Part shown: positions 1 through 6,346 of the stretch, one piece after another | How the letters are laid out: every line of letters begins with the position of its first letter | Numbering within the stretch: position 1 is the stretch's first letter | Assembly (NCBI GenBank): GCA_019417125.1 | Contig: DXVZ01000057.1 | Span: 1-13,400, forward strand | Length of the DNA stretch: 13,400 bases | Origin: Phascolarctobacterium sp. | Lineage (GTDB): Bacteria > Bacillota > Negativicutes > Acidaminococcales > Acidaminococcaceae | Direction: 5' to 3' | Made by a program: the position numbers and the translations under genes | The notes under the pieces: generated by a model | Told to the model about the DNA's origin: nothing | Seen by the model: the letters and a program-made list of their open reading frames with translations, nothing else | Databases searched by the model: none

Positions 1-2
1 GT

Positions 3-242
3 TTACTGCATTTGTTTAATAATCTGCATAATTTCTTCTACGCCAAGCGGCTGCCCGCCAGCCACAACCTTACCGTCAATAACCAGCGCCGGTAAAGCCA
101 TTGCGCCGTAAGCCATAATGCGGCGCAGTTCGCTTACACGCTCAAATTTTGCAGGGCATTTCAGTTTTTTAGCGGCCACGGCAGCATTCTGGAACAGCAC
201 TTCCACCTGCTTTGTCATCGGCCCTAAAACTTTTATTTGCAT
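3..242 (-). CDS. Small thioredoxin-fold protein lacking the CxxC motif
   Basis: This is a complete 79-residue protein of the small 'redox-active disulfide protein' / thioredoxin_3 type. The family signatures visible are an N-terminal KVLGP strand and turn, the segment IMAYGAMALPALVIDGKVVAGG (residues about 43-64, containing the cis-proline ALPALVIDGK core) and a final VEEI helix. Family members normally carry C-P-x-C just after the first glycine. Here residues 10-13 read TKQV, so both redox cysteines are gone, and the only cysteine is Cys29 on another helix. The protein therefore probably cannot act as a dithiol oxidoreductase and may bind a partner or ligand instead. The start is supported by AGGTGA seven bases upstream of the ATG. 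It is transcribed divergently from the aminoacylase gene, and its downstream neighbours lie outside the window. I am confident of the fold assignment; the function is unknown. Confidence 0.8.
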   Translation of the reverse strand: MQIKVLGPMTKQVEVLFQNAAVAAKKLKCPAKFERVSELRRIMAYGAMALPALVIDGKVVAGGQPLGVEEIMQIIKQMQ

Positions 243-279
243 ATCATCTCACCTTCGTTTCTATATTTGCTGCACTTTT

Positions 280-288
280 ATCATACCA
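280..288 (-). promoter_or_regulatory. Possible extended -10 promoter for the thioredoxin-like gene
   Basis: Read on the minus strand this is TGG followed by TATGAT, an extended -10 element about 38 bases before the start codon. No good -35 box lies 17 bases upstream. The element partly overlaps a short inverted repeat, CCAAA-AGGC-TTTGG at 286-299, which could be a regulator site or chance. Confidence 0.35.
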
Positions 289-335
289 AAAGGCTTTGGC
301 TAAAATAAGTACAAATGGTGAATTATTTGCAAAAT

Positions 336-370
336 TTGTGTTGTCATTTAAAAAAGTAATATAATATATT
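336..370 (+). promoter_or_regulatory. Putative sigma-70 promoter of the aminoacylase gene
   Basis: TTGTGT at 336-341 and TATAAT at 360-365 are 18 bases apart. An alternative pairing is TTGTCA at 341-346 with TATATT at 365-370, also 18 bases apart. Either would start transcription about 20-30 bases before the start codon at 398. The AT-rich setting means some of this could be chance. Confidence 0.5.
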
Positions 371-397
371 CATAGAAAAATGAAAGGAGTGCATTTG

Positions 398-1957
398 ATG
401 AATAACGGCATATTGATAAAAAACGCAAAAATTTATGATGGCAGCGGCAGCCGTCCGTTTTACGGAAATGTTTTAATCAGCGGAGCAATAATAAAAAAAG
501 TAACGCCTGCCGCATTAATGCCTGATGAAGCTGGCTGTAGGGTTGTGGACGCTGCTGGTAAAATTTTAACGCCCGGCTTTATTAATTGCCACAGCCATTC
601 TGAATTGCAGCCTTTTGTTAATCCACAGATGCCGCAGGTAATCGGCCAGGGTATTACAACTGAAGTTATCGGGCAGGACGGGCTGTCGGTAGCGCCGATA
701 GATGCAGCGCACGCCGCAGAGCTTTCTGAAAATATGACTTTTCTTTGTGGAAAAGCGCCGCGCCCGTTTTGGTGGCGAAGCTGCAAAGAATATATGGAGC
801 TGGTACAGCAGCAAAATCCCGCCGTGCATTTTGTAGGGCTGATGGGCAACGGAACTATCCGCATGAACGTAATGGGGAGCGAAAACCGTCCGGCAACGCC
901 TGCCGAAATTGAAAAAATGTGCGCTTTAATCGAACAGGGCATGCGTGAAGGTATGCGCGGCATTTCTTTCGGGCTGGTTTATCCGCCGAGCAGTTATGCT
1001 TCTACAGAAGAAATGATTGCTTTGTGCAAATCAGTTGCCAAGTACGACGGCATTATTATGGTACATACCCGCAACGAAATGTCGCATCTGCTTGACGCTT
1101 TTGAAGAAATGGTAACGGTAATGAAAGAAAGCGGCGCCCGCCTTGAAATTTCGCATCTTAAGGCCATGGGGCCGGATAATTGGGGCGGCGTTAACAAAAT
1201 ACTGCAAAGGATAAGCGAACTGCAGCGAGAGGGATACGACATTACTTTTGACCAATATCCATATACAGCCGCCAGCACCGGTTTAAAAGCAACGGTGCCT
1301 GATTGGGCTTATAGCGGCGGTGTAGATGCGTTTGAAGAACGCTTAAAAAATGCAGAAACACGCAAAAAAATTGCAGACGAAACGGCGGTTATTCTTAAAG
1401 AACGTGGCGGCAGCAGCCGTATTCAAATAGCTTCCGTTCCGGAAAGCACTGAAGATTTTTCGTGGATGCCGGGGCTGACTTTAAAAGATGCTGCGGACAG
1501 GCTTGGACTTGACGACGTGGAAGCTATTTTTTACATTCTTGGCAAAACGCGCAGCAGTGTTTTGTGTGTTTACCATTCACTTTGTGAAGAAGATGTGCGG
1601 ACGGTAATGCACAGCCCTTATCACGCCGTATGCACGGACGGTATTGTAGGTGCGCTGCCGCATCCGCGCGCTTATGCATCTTTCCCGCGTTTTTTGGGGC
1701 GCTATGTGCGTGATTTGGGAATAATGCCGCTGGAAACGGCCATTCATCATATTACGGGCGAACCGGCACGCAGGCTGCGTTTATGGGACAGAGGGCTGAT
1801 CCGCGAGGGAATGTCGGCAGACCTGGTATTGTTTGATTATGAGCGCATTATTGATACCAATAGTTATATGGAACCGAAAAAACTTCCAGGAGGAATTTGT
1901 GGTGTATGGGTGCAGGGAAAACTGCGTTACAGCAATGACGGAAGCTACAAAATTTAA
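398..1957 (+). CDS. N-acyl-D-amino-acid deacylase-type amidohydrolase
   Basis: This 519-residue protein belongs to the D-aminoacylase branch of the amidohydrolase superfamily, which hydrolyses N-acyl-D-amino acids or related N-acyl compounds at a metal centre in a TIM barrel. Visible motifs are PGFINCHSHSE (metal ligands His65 and His67), MVHTRNE (His223), LEISHLK (His253), CTDG (Asp414) and HPRAYASFPRFLGRYVRD near residues 422-439. The C-terminal strands close the small beta domain (GMSADLVLFD). In characterised D-aminoacylase a cysteine (Cys96, in a VVGNCG loop) bridges the metal. The matching loop here is VIGQDG, with Asp94 at that place, so substrate or metal use may differ. An ATG at 380 is in frame, but AAAGGAG at 383-389 sits eight bases before the ATG at 398, which decides the start. 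There is no signal peptide, so it is cytoplasmic. The gene stands alone on the plus strand, and its stop codon overlaps that of the convergent gene. Confidence 0.85.
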   Translation: MNNGILIKNAKIYDGSGSRPFYGNVLISGAIIKKVTPAALMPDEAGCRVVDAAGKILTPGFINCHSHSELQPFVNPQMPQVIGQGITTEVIGQDGLSVAPIDAAHAAELSENMTFLCGKAPRPFWWRSCKEYMELVQQQNPAVHFVGLMGNGTIRMNVMGSENRPATPAEIEKMCALIEQGMREGMRGISFGLVYPPSSYASTEEMIALCKSVAKYDGIIMVHTRNEMSHLLDAFEEMVTVMKESGARLEISHLKAMGPDNWGGVNKILQRISELQREGYDITFDQYPYTAASTGLKATVPDWAYSGGVDAFEERLKNAETRKKIADETAVILKERGGSSRIQIASVPESTEDFSWMPGLTLKDAADRLGLDDVEAIFYILGKTRSSVLCVYHSLCEEDVRTVMHSPYHAVCTDGIVGALPHPRAYASFPRFLGRYVRDLGIMPLETAIHHITGEPARRLRLWDRGLIREGMSADLVLFDYERIIDTNSYMEPKKLPGGICGVWVQGKLRYSNDGSYKI

Positions 1958-2223
1958 GTTTCATTTTTTACCACTTCAACCTTAAAAACGTTAATGGTAT
2001 CTACATCCGGGCAGCAAAAAACTGCTGTTCCGGGTTCGGCATTGGGTATGCTGCCGCCATAGCGCAAAATATCTATGTAAGGAAATGCAACGTGCATCGC
2101 CATGGGGCAAAGTTTGCCGCGCTCCGTGTCAAAATCAAACGTGTCGCCAGGCTTGTGCCCCCGGTGGCAGCCGCATGGTCCTTTACGGTCAATAACCGTT
2201 ATTTTAATTTTCGGTTTCTGCAT
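1954..2223 (-). CDS. TIGR04076 family protein of unknown function
   Basis: An 89-residue protein matching the TIGR04076 pattern: an N-terminal KIKITVID strand, a cysteine-bearing GPCGCHRGHKPGD segment (residues 16-27), a CPMAMHVAFPYIDILRYGG block (39-57) and a late FCCPDVD stretch (69-75). The five cysteines (17, 19, 39, 70, 71) with a nearby histidine suggest metal or cluster binding or redox chemistry, but no function is established for the family as far as I know. It is the last gene of the five-gene operon. The start lies inside the 3' end of the nucleotidyltransferase gene (20-base overlap) and has GGAGG ten bases upstream. Its stop codon shares the sequence TTAA with the stop of the facing aminoacylase gene. 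Confidence 0.75.
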   Translation of the reverse strand: MQKPKIKITVIDRKGPCGCHRGHKPGDTFDFDTERGKLCPMAMHVAFPYIDILRYGGSIPNAEPGTAVFCCPDVDTINVFKVEVVKNET

Positions 2224-2896
2224 TGTTTTCGCCTCCGTAAGTTTTAATAACTTCTGCCGACCAGTTTAAAAGCAGCCTGCTGCGGCTTATAAAATCTTCG
2301 CTGCCTGGTTTATTGTTTTGGCGGTTCAACAGGCAAGTCAGCACTTCCAAATCGCTGCCGCTTAATTTTGCGGCTAAGTCCTTCCTTTTGCTGATGTATG
2401 CGCCGGTTTGCAGCCAGTATTTTGCCTGCAAAGCGAAGCCCGCTGTTTTAAACAGGCTGCCGAGCAGGGCAGAATCATTTTCGTGTACAAAATTATGCAC
2501 GCAGGCGTGGTAAATGCCGCAAGCCGCCGTAACCAGCGCGCGCTTAACGCTTGCTGCCGTCAGTAAATGGGCAATAAATTCCAAATTGCCGTACAATGCC
2601 TTGGTATCGTGGTAAAATTGGAATAGCTCGCCGCTGTCCCAGGCTTTTAATTCTTCAGCACCGCCAACAAAACCGCAGATTTTTGTACGTTCCTCTAAAT
2701 TAGCAATAGCGTTTTTGTAAACGGTTAAATCCTCCAGCGTCAGCTTGTCTAAAATTAAAACAACGTCGATGTCGCTGTTTTCGTGTGCTTCGCTGCGCGC
2801 ATAGCTGCCTTGGATGCCGATAAACACAATGCGGCTGCCAAAAACAGCATCCACCGTGGCAATATATTTATCAAGCCATAAATCTAAATTTATCAT
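2204..2896 (-). CDS. Pol-beta-type nucleotidyltransferase domain protein
   Basis: A 230-residue protein with a nucleotidyltransferase fold near the N-terminus. The segment IQGSYARSEAHENSDIDVVL (residues 28-47) has the GS motif and the paired metal-binding acids Asp42 and Asp44. The later blocks CGFVGGAEELKAW and LFQFYHDTKALYG are typical of stand-alone bacterial nucleotidyltransferases. The second half is helical and resembles the HEPN-like C-terminal domains found in aminoglycoside nucleotidyltransferases and MNT proteins. It would transfer a nucleoside monophosphate to an unidentified small molecule or protein. A third acidic catalytic residue is not obvious by eye. Its ATG overlaps the TGA of the upstream acetyltransferase gene (ATGA), and an AAGGAG site lies just upstream, so translation is coupled. 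A role in antibiotic modification is possible but not shown. Confidence 0.78.
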   Translation of the reverse strand: MINLDLWLDKYIATVDAVFGSRIVFIGIQGSYARSEAHENSDIDVVLILDKLTLEDLTVYKNAIANLEERTKICGFVGGAEELKAWDSGELFQFYHDTKALYGNLEFIAHLLTAASVKRALVTAACGIYHACVHNFVHENDSALLGSLFKTAGFALQAKYWLQTGAYISKRKDLAAKLSGSDLEVLTCLLNRQNNKPGSEDFISRSRLLLNWSAEVIKTYGGENNAETEN

Positions 2897-3429
2897 GTGC
2901 GCTCCTTGCTCGTGCTTTTTGTAATTTTGTAAATCAAATGCGGCATTTCTTTATTTTTATATGTTTTTACAAAAGCGCCGCTAACTGTCATTCCCAATCT
3001 TTCCGCCACGCGGCGGGATTTTTTATTTTCCGGGCGTATTTCGGCAATAACTTCCTGCGCGCCGAGCGTGTTAAAAGCGTAGCTTACGCATGCCTGTGCT
3101 GCTTCCGTGGCGTAGCCGCTGCCCCAATAGGCTTTGTTAAAAATATACGCCACGCCCATACGCTGCTTGCCGTTAATGGTTTCAACAAGCGGGCCGCACA
3201 CGCCTAAAAACTTGCCGCTGCGTTTATGGATTACGGCGTAAAAACTAAAACCGTCCTCTTGGTAGCGGCGCAGGTTGTTGTTAAGCCATGCCGTTACTTC
3301 CGCGTCTGTAAACGGCGCTTCCCAGGCGTACATAACGTCCTTATCCTGCAAAAAGGTTTTCAGTTTCTCCTCGTCTATTGGCGTGAGCTCGCGCAAAAAC
3401 AGGCGGCTGGTTTGTAAAATTATTTTCAT
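2893..3429 (-). CDS. GNAT-family N-acetyltransferase (RimJ/RimL-like)
   Basis: A 178-residue acetyltransferase of the GNAT_3 (RimJ/RimL) type. It opens with LQTSRLFLRELTPIDEEKL, standard for this group. The acetyl-CoA pyrophosphate loop is YWGSGYATEAA (residues 101-111), and RPENKKSRRVAERLGM (132-147) is the usual motif near the C-terminus, where the asparagine and following helix support CoA binding. It acetylates an amine, perhaps a protein N-terminus or a small molecule; the acceptor cannot be read from sequence. It begins two bases after the stop of the PhzF-like gene, whose last codons (ACG AGG TAA) provide the ribosome site, and it overlaps the next gene by four bases. Confidence 0.85.
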   Translation of the reverse strand: MKIILQTSRLFLRELTPIDEEKLKTFLQDKDVMYAWEAPFTDAEVTAWLNNNLRRYQEDGFSFYAVIHKRSGKFLGVCGPLVETINGKQRMGVAYIFNKAYWGSGYATEAAQACVSYAFNTLGAQEVIAEIRPENKKSRRVAERLGMTVSGAFVKTYKNKEMPHLIYKITKSTSKERT

Positions 3430-3431
3430 TT

Positions 3432-4208
3432 TTACCTCGTAATTAAATCATTTTGGCTGTCAAGCCGTGCCTTGCCGTATAAAAGCACGCTGTTTTCCGT
3501 AACTATGCAGCGAAGCGCTCCGCCTTGGGGCGATAGCTGGCGTGCCGTAAGTGCCGTTTTGCCAAGCGCCTTTGCCCACAGCGGCGCTAAGCTGCAATGT
3601 GCAGAACCTGTTACCGGGTCTTCGGTGCATAATTCCGGGCAAAAATAACGCGACACAAAATCTGTTTCATTGCCGCGTGCGGTTATTACTACGCCTAACC
3701 AGTCTGTAAGTTTTTGCAGTTTGGCGTAATTGGGAACATAGTTTTTAACGGCGGTTTCGTTTTCCAACAGCAAATATAAATCGCGTTCCTGCCATGCTTT
3801 TAGAGGTTTGCTGCCCAGCGCATCCGTAATGGCGGCGGTAACGGAAATTTCCTGCGGCGGCAAAAGCGGCAATGTCAGTTCGTATTCGTCGACGCAGTGT
3901 TTAACTGTTAAAATGCCGCTGCAAGTGTTAAAACGCACTTCGCTTGCGGCAGGCTCTAAAAAGTTCAGCACAGCAAATGCCGCTGCCAGCGTTGCGTGCC
4001 CACAAAGGTTAATTTCAAAAGTTGGCGTAAACCAACGTAAATCAAAACCGGCTGCTGTGTGGCAGATAAATGCCGTTTCTGGCAGGTTAATACGTTTGGC
4101 AATTGCTTGCATTATTTCTGCACTCAAGTTTTTTTCAGTTACGCAGACAGCGGCAGGATTGCCCTGCATACCGCCGCCGTAAAAGGCGTGTATTACATAG
4201 TATTTCAT
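3432..4208 (-). CDS. PhzF family isomerase-like protein
   Basis: A 258-residue protein of the PhzF family, built from two diaminopimelate-epimerase-like halves. The catalytic glutamate of PhzF matches Glu44 in NLPETAFI. Other family marks are GGMQGNPAAVC (residues 12-22), RWFTPTFEINLCGHATLA (58-75) and EDPVTGSAHCSLAPLW (196-211), with the conserved Asp197. Phenazine PhzF isomerises a dihydro-hydroxyanthranilate, but most relatives are in genomes without phenazine genes and have unknown substrates. No phenazine genes are nearby, so phenazine synthesis is unlikely. The length is normal for the family. Its start codon shares one base with the stop of the upstream Nudix gene (TAATG), which points to coupled translation within the operon. 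Confidence 0.85.
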   Translation of the reverse strand: MKYYVIHAFYGGGMQGNPAAVCVTEKNLSAEIMQAIAKRINLPETAFICHTAAGFDLRWFTPTFEINLCGHATLAAAFAVLNFLEPAASEVRFNTCSGILTVKHCVDEYELTLPLLPPQEISVTAAITDALGSKPLKAWQERDLYLLLENETAVKNYVPNYAKLQKLTDWLGVVITARGNETDFVSRYFCPELCTEDPVTGSAHCSLAPLWAKALGKTALTARQLSPQGGALRCIVTENSVLLYGKARLDSQNDLITR

Positions 4209-4597
4209 TAAAAATCACCTGCCGCAATTTTAGCGACGATGCTTTTATCCGCCGTGCAAAAATCGTAGGCAGTTATGTTTTGCGGCAGTACCCACGCCAG
4301 TTCGCTGTGCTCCAAGCGCTGTGGCTCGTCCTGCGTGGAGCAGTTAAACAGCGTCAGGTGGATGGTAATATCCGGGTAGGTGTGCGTAACTTCATAAAAA
4401 ACGCTGCCGGGCAGAACCGTTATGCCCAGTTCTTCGCGGCATTCACGGATTAGGGCCTGCTGTTTTGTTTCGCCTGCTTCTACCTTGCCGCCGGGAAATT
4501 CCCACAGCAGTGCCCGTGCTTTATTTGCCGGGCGGCGGCAGATTAAAATTTTATCGCCGCGCCATATCAGCGCGGCTGCAACTTCTGTTATTTTCAT
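4208..4597 (-). CDS. mutT: MutT-like Nudix hydrolase
   Basis: A 129-residue Nudix hydrolase, the same length as classical MutT. The full Nudix box is present at residues 37-59: Gly37, Glu43, Arg51-Glu52, Glu55-Glu56 and Gly58, preceded by LLWEFPGG. MutT hydrolyses 8-oxo-dGTP to keep oxidised guanine out of DNA; relatives accept other nucleotides or sugar nucleotides. The closeness of WEFPGGKVEAGE to MutT favours the 8-oxo-dGTP role but does not prove it. An in-frame ATG nine codons upstream (4624) exists, but AAAGG sits about eight bases before the ATG at 4597 and the extra residues (PLFKKGTC) look like leader sequence. It is the first gene of the five-gene operon. Confidence 0.85.
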   Translation of the reverse strand: MKITEVAAALIWRGDKILICRRPANKARALLWEFPGGKVEAGETKQQALIRECREELGITVLPGSVFYEVTHTYPDITIHLTLFNCSTQDEPQRLEHSELAWVLPQNITAYDFCTADKSIVAKIAAGDF

Positions 4598-4638
4598 ACA
4601 AGTACCTTTCTTAAACAGCGGCAAATGTTTTTATGCCA

Positions 4639-4667
4639 GTTTTACCTTAATCTTAACACAAGAACAA
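4639..4667 (-). promoter_or_regulatory. Weak candidate promoter of the five-gene operon
   Basis: On the minus strand TTGTTC (4667-4662) and TAAAAC (4644-4639) are separated by 17 bases, placing the start about 35 bases before the Nudix start codon. Both hexamers are imperfect. They are flanked by a loose CAGTTT / AAACTG inverted repeat. Confidence 0.3.
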
Positions 4668-4711
4668 ACTGTTTAAAAGAGGCGGCACTAAAAGAGCACA
4701 TAAAACGGCAA

Positions 4712-4739
4712 GCGCCCCGAAAGTTATTTTTCGGGGCGC
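4712..4739 (-). terminator. Hairpin terminator after the MerR gene
   Basis: An 11-bp perfect stem, GCGCCCCGAAA (4712-4722) with TTTCGGGGCGC (4729-4739), and a six-base loop lie 33 bases beyond the MerR stop. On the minus strand the stem is followed by TTGCCGTTTTA, so the U-run is interrupted. It separates the hydrolase-MerR unit from the five-gene operon promoter. Confidence 0.6.
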
Positions 4740-4772
4740 AAAATTAAGAGGCGATATTGAGTTAGCCGCATT

Positions 4773-5186
4773 TCAGCGGAATAAAAGGTTGGTGTTGTCT
4801 TTAACTTTTCCGGCTTTAATGTCGTTGTAATGCTGTAATTTATTTTCGGCAAAGTCTAAAATTTGCCGTGCGTTTTCAAACTTTTCCTGCGCTTTTTTGC
4901 GGCATTCGCAAATCATTGCATAGCGCTCGTTAAAAGTATCTCCGCCCTGTAAGCATAAACGGCAGTATTTTTGCATATTTTTTACAGACATACCGCATTT
5001 TTTCAATTTGATAAAGCCTTTAAGCCAGTAAATATCTTCTTCGTTAAACAGCCTGTTGTTGTTGGCATCTCTTTTGATGTATGGTACAAGGCCTAAATTA
5101 GTATAGTATCTTACGGTATAATTTGATAAATTAAGCATTTTGGCAACTTCGCCTACCGTATAAAGTTTTTCTTTCAAATTTTCCAT
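4773..5186 (-). CDS. MerR-family transcriptional regulator
   Basis: A 137-residue MerR regulator. The N-terminal winged helix is YTVGEVAKMLNLSNYTVRYY (residues 9-28) followed by NNNRLFNEEDIYWLKGFIKLKKCGMS, and a dimerising coiled coil occupies about residues 78-122. The C-terminal sensor part is short, as in AdhR/NmlR-type stress regulators rather than drug-binding ones. Cysteines at 64, 75, 78, 93 and 95 could sense an electrophile, oxidant or metal, but this is inference. The gene starts 36 bases after the hydrolase stop on the same strand, with AAAGG before the ATG, so the two are probably co-transcribed. A promoter with MerR-type architecture lies in front of the hydrolase gene, which suggests this protein controls its own operon. 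Confidence 0.88.
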   Translation of the reverse strand: MENLKEKLYTVGEVAKMLNLSNYTVRYYTNLGLVPYIKRDANNNRLFNEEDIYWLKGFIKLKKCGMSVKNMQKYCRLCLQGGDTFNERYAMICECRKKAQEKFENARQILDFAENKLQHYNDIKAGKVKDNTNLLFR

Positions 5187-5222
5187 AATCTATAACCTTT
5201 TATTTGAGTTGAACAAGCTGCT

Positions 5223-6185
5223 TTATTTTAAATATGTGCCGAAAAAATCTACCAGCTTGGCGGCGGCCTGTGTTACATATTCCGGCTTATCATATAAATC
5301 AATGTGGCTGGCATTGTCAATTATAAACATTTCTTTAGGCTCGTTAGCGCGGGCATAAGCATCGTCGCTGAAATATTTTGTGTCCGCGCGGCTGCCGACG
5401 ATAAACAAAAGCGGCCTAGGCGCTACGGTACCGATGTATTGGAAAGCGTCAAAAGAAGCCAGCCTGTCAAGGCTTTGAACCAGCATTTTATTTACTGATG
5501 TCGGGTAGGCGCAGCGCGGCGTCATATAATATTCGCAGGCTTCTTTCATAATTTGTGGCGTTTCGTCCGTAAATTCTGCCGGGGAATTCGGCACATATCC
5601 CATGTATAATGGTTCTTCGCCGTTTGCTTCTTTGGTGCGGGCATCAGCGGCGCGGGCAAGGGCTTGCTGCATTTCGGCACAATAGCCTTTGCTGGGGATG
5701 CCGTCCCTAATCCACGCGCCTACGTTCCACGAGCTGATACCAGCAGCGGCTTTAATGCGCAAATCTGTTTGAATGGCGCACAGAGCGTAACCGCCGCCTG
5801 CGCAAATACCCAGCGCGCCTATTTTTTCGTTATCAGTAAAAGGCAGCGTGGTTAAATAGTCAACGGCGGCGCGTACATCTTCAACACGGGAAAATGGGTC
5901 TTCCAAATAGCGGGGCACGCCTTCGCTCTCACCTTGATGAGAAGCGTCAAACGCTAAAGCAACAAAACCTTTTTGCGCCAAATGCCAGCTGTATAGCGAA
6001 GCTACCTGTTCTTTAGCGCCGTTGCCGGGATGTACGACAACGACAGCAGGGTATTTTTTGTTTTTATCAAAATCAGCAGGATAGAAAAGCAAACCAGCAA
6101 TTTTTAAGCCGGTTTTGGTAAAATTGACTTTTTCGCCTTCATAATAGTGGGTATCATTCCAGAATTTTACAATGTTTTCTGCCAT
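5223..6185 (-). CDS. Alpha/beta hydrolase with a cysteine nucleophile (dienelactone hydrolase-like)
   Basis: A 320-residue cytoplasmic alpha/beta hydrolase. After a strand-rich N-terminus come PAVVVVHPGNGAKEQ (oxyanion region, residues 46-60), FVALAFDASHQGESEG (74-89) and the nucleophile elbow LGICAGGGYAL (125-135). The elbow residue is Cys128 in place of the usual serine, as in dienelactone hydrolases. The likely acid is Asp268 (VGSRAD) and the base His294 (NASHIDLYDK). An insertion at roughly 155-225, between the elbow and the acid, would form a lid. Substrates could be esters, lactones or thioesters; none can be named. Start: AAGGAG lies about 13 bases before the ATG, somewhat far, but no better start is visible. 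It is the first gene of a unit with the MerR regulator. Confidence 0.8.
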   Translation of the reverse strand: MAENIVKFWNDTHYYEGEKVNFTKTGLKIAGLLFYPADFDKNKKYPAVVVVHPGNGAKEQVASLYSWHLAQKGFVALAFDASHQGESEGVPRYLEDPFSRVEDVRAAVDYLTTLPFTDNEKIGALGICAGGGYALCAIQTDLRIKAAAGISSWNVGAWIRDGIPSKGYCAEMQQALARAADARTKEANGEEPLYMGYVPNSPAEFTDETPQIMKEACEYYMTPRCAYPTSVNKMLVQSLDRLASFDAFQYIGTVAPRPLLFIVGSRADTKYFSDDAYARANEPKEMFIIDNASHIDLYDKPEYVTQAAAKLVDFFGTYLK

Positions 6186-6213
6186 AAAAATTCAAACTCC
6201 TTATAAAATTATT

Positions 6214-6227
6214 ACAAAGCGCTTTGT
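6214..6227. promoter_or_regulatory. Perfect 14-bp palindrome in the hydrolase leader
   Basis: ACAAAGCGCTTTGT is a perfect inverted repeat lying just downstream of the predicted start of transcription and upstream of the ribosome site. A central CG flanked by A/T arms is the style of LacI/CcpA-family operators (cre sites centre on AANCGNTT), but the outer bases do not fit the cre consensus. It may be a roadblock operator for a second regulator. Confidence 0.45.
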
Positions 6228-6239
6228 TTCTTTAATAAA

Positions 6240-6270
6240 ATTCTACAAGATTAGAGTTACTGTAAGTCAA
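6240..6270 (-). promoter_or_regulatory. MerR-type promoter with a 19-bp spacer
   Basis: On the minus strand the -35 is TTGACT (6270-6265) and the -10 is TAGAAT (6245-6240), with exactly 19 bases between. The usual optimum is 17; 19 is the mark of promoters that MerR regulators activate by twisting DNA. The spacer holds the inverted repeat TTACAGT-A-ACTCTAA (6251-6265, 6 of 7 arm positions paired). This matches where MerR dimers bind and resembles operators of the AdhR/NmlR group. It lies about 55 bases ahead of the hydrolase start codon. Confidence 0.75.
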
Positions 6271-6302
6271 GCGGAAAATTAAAATATTGTTGGCACAGCG
6301 AG

Positions 6303-6337
6303 TAAAATAAAAAAAGTACGGCGCAAACCGTACTTTT
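6303..6337 (-). terminator. Rho-independent terminator of gltS
   Basis: A 10-bp stem, AAAAGTACGG (6312-6321) with CCGTACTTTT (6328-6337), and a six-base loop. On the minus strand it runs directly into an extended T-tract (TTTTTTTATTTTA counting the stem end), 9 bases past the gltS stop. It is a textbook terminator. Confidence 0.85.
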
Positions 6338-6346
6338 AGTAAATTT

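Noticed and set aside
2204..2896. Nucleotidyltransferase as the toxin or antitoxin of a HEPN/MNT system
   Set aside because: At 230 residues it carries its own helical C-terminal domain, and it has no separate HEPN partner among its neighbours.
3432..4208. PhzF-like gene as a sign of phenazine synthesis
   Set aside because: No other phenazine genes are present. Most PhzF relatives are unrelated to phenazines.
6214..6227. Calling the palindrome a CcpA cre site
   Set aside because: The inner AAAGCGCTTT fits, but the outer TG...CA positions are AC...GT, so the consensus is not met.
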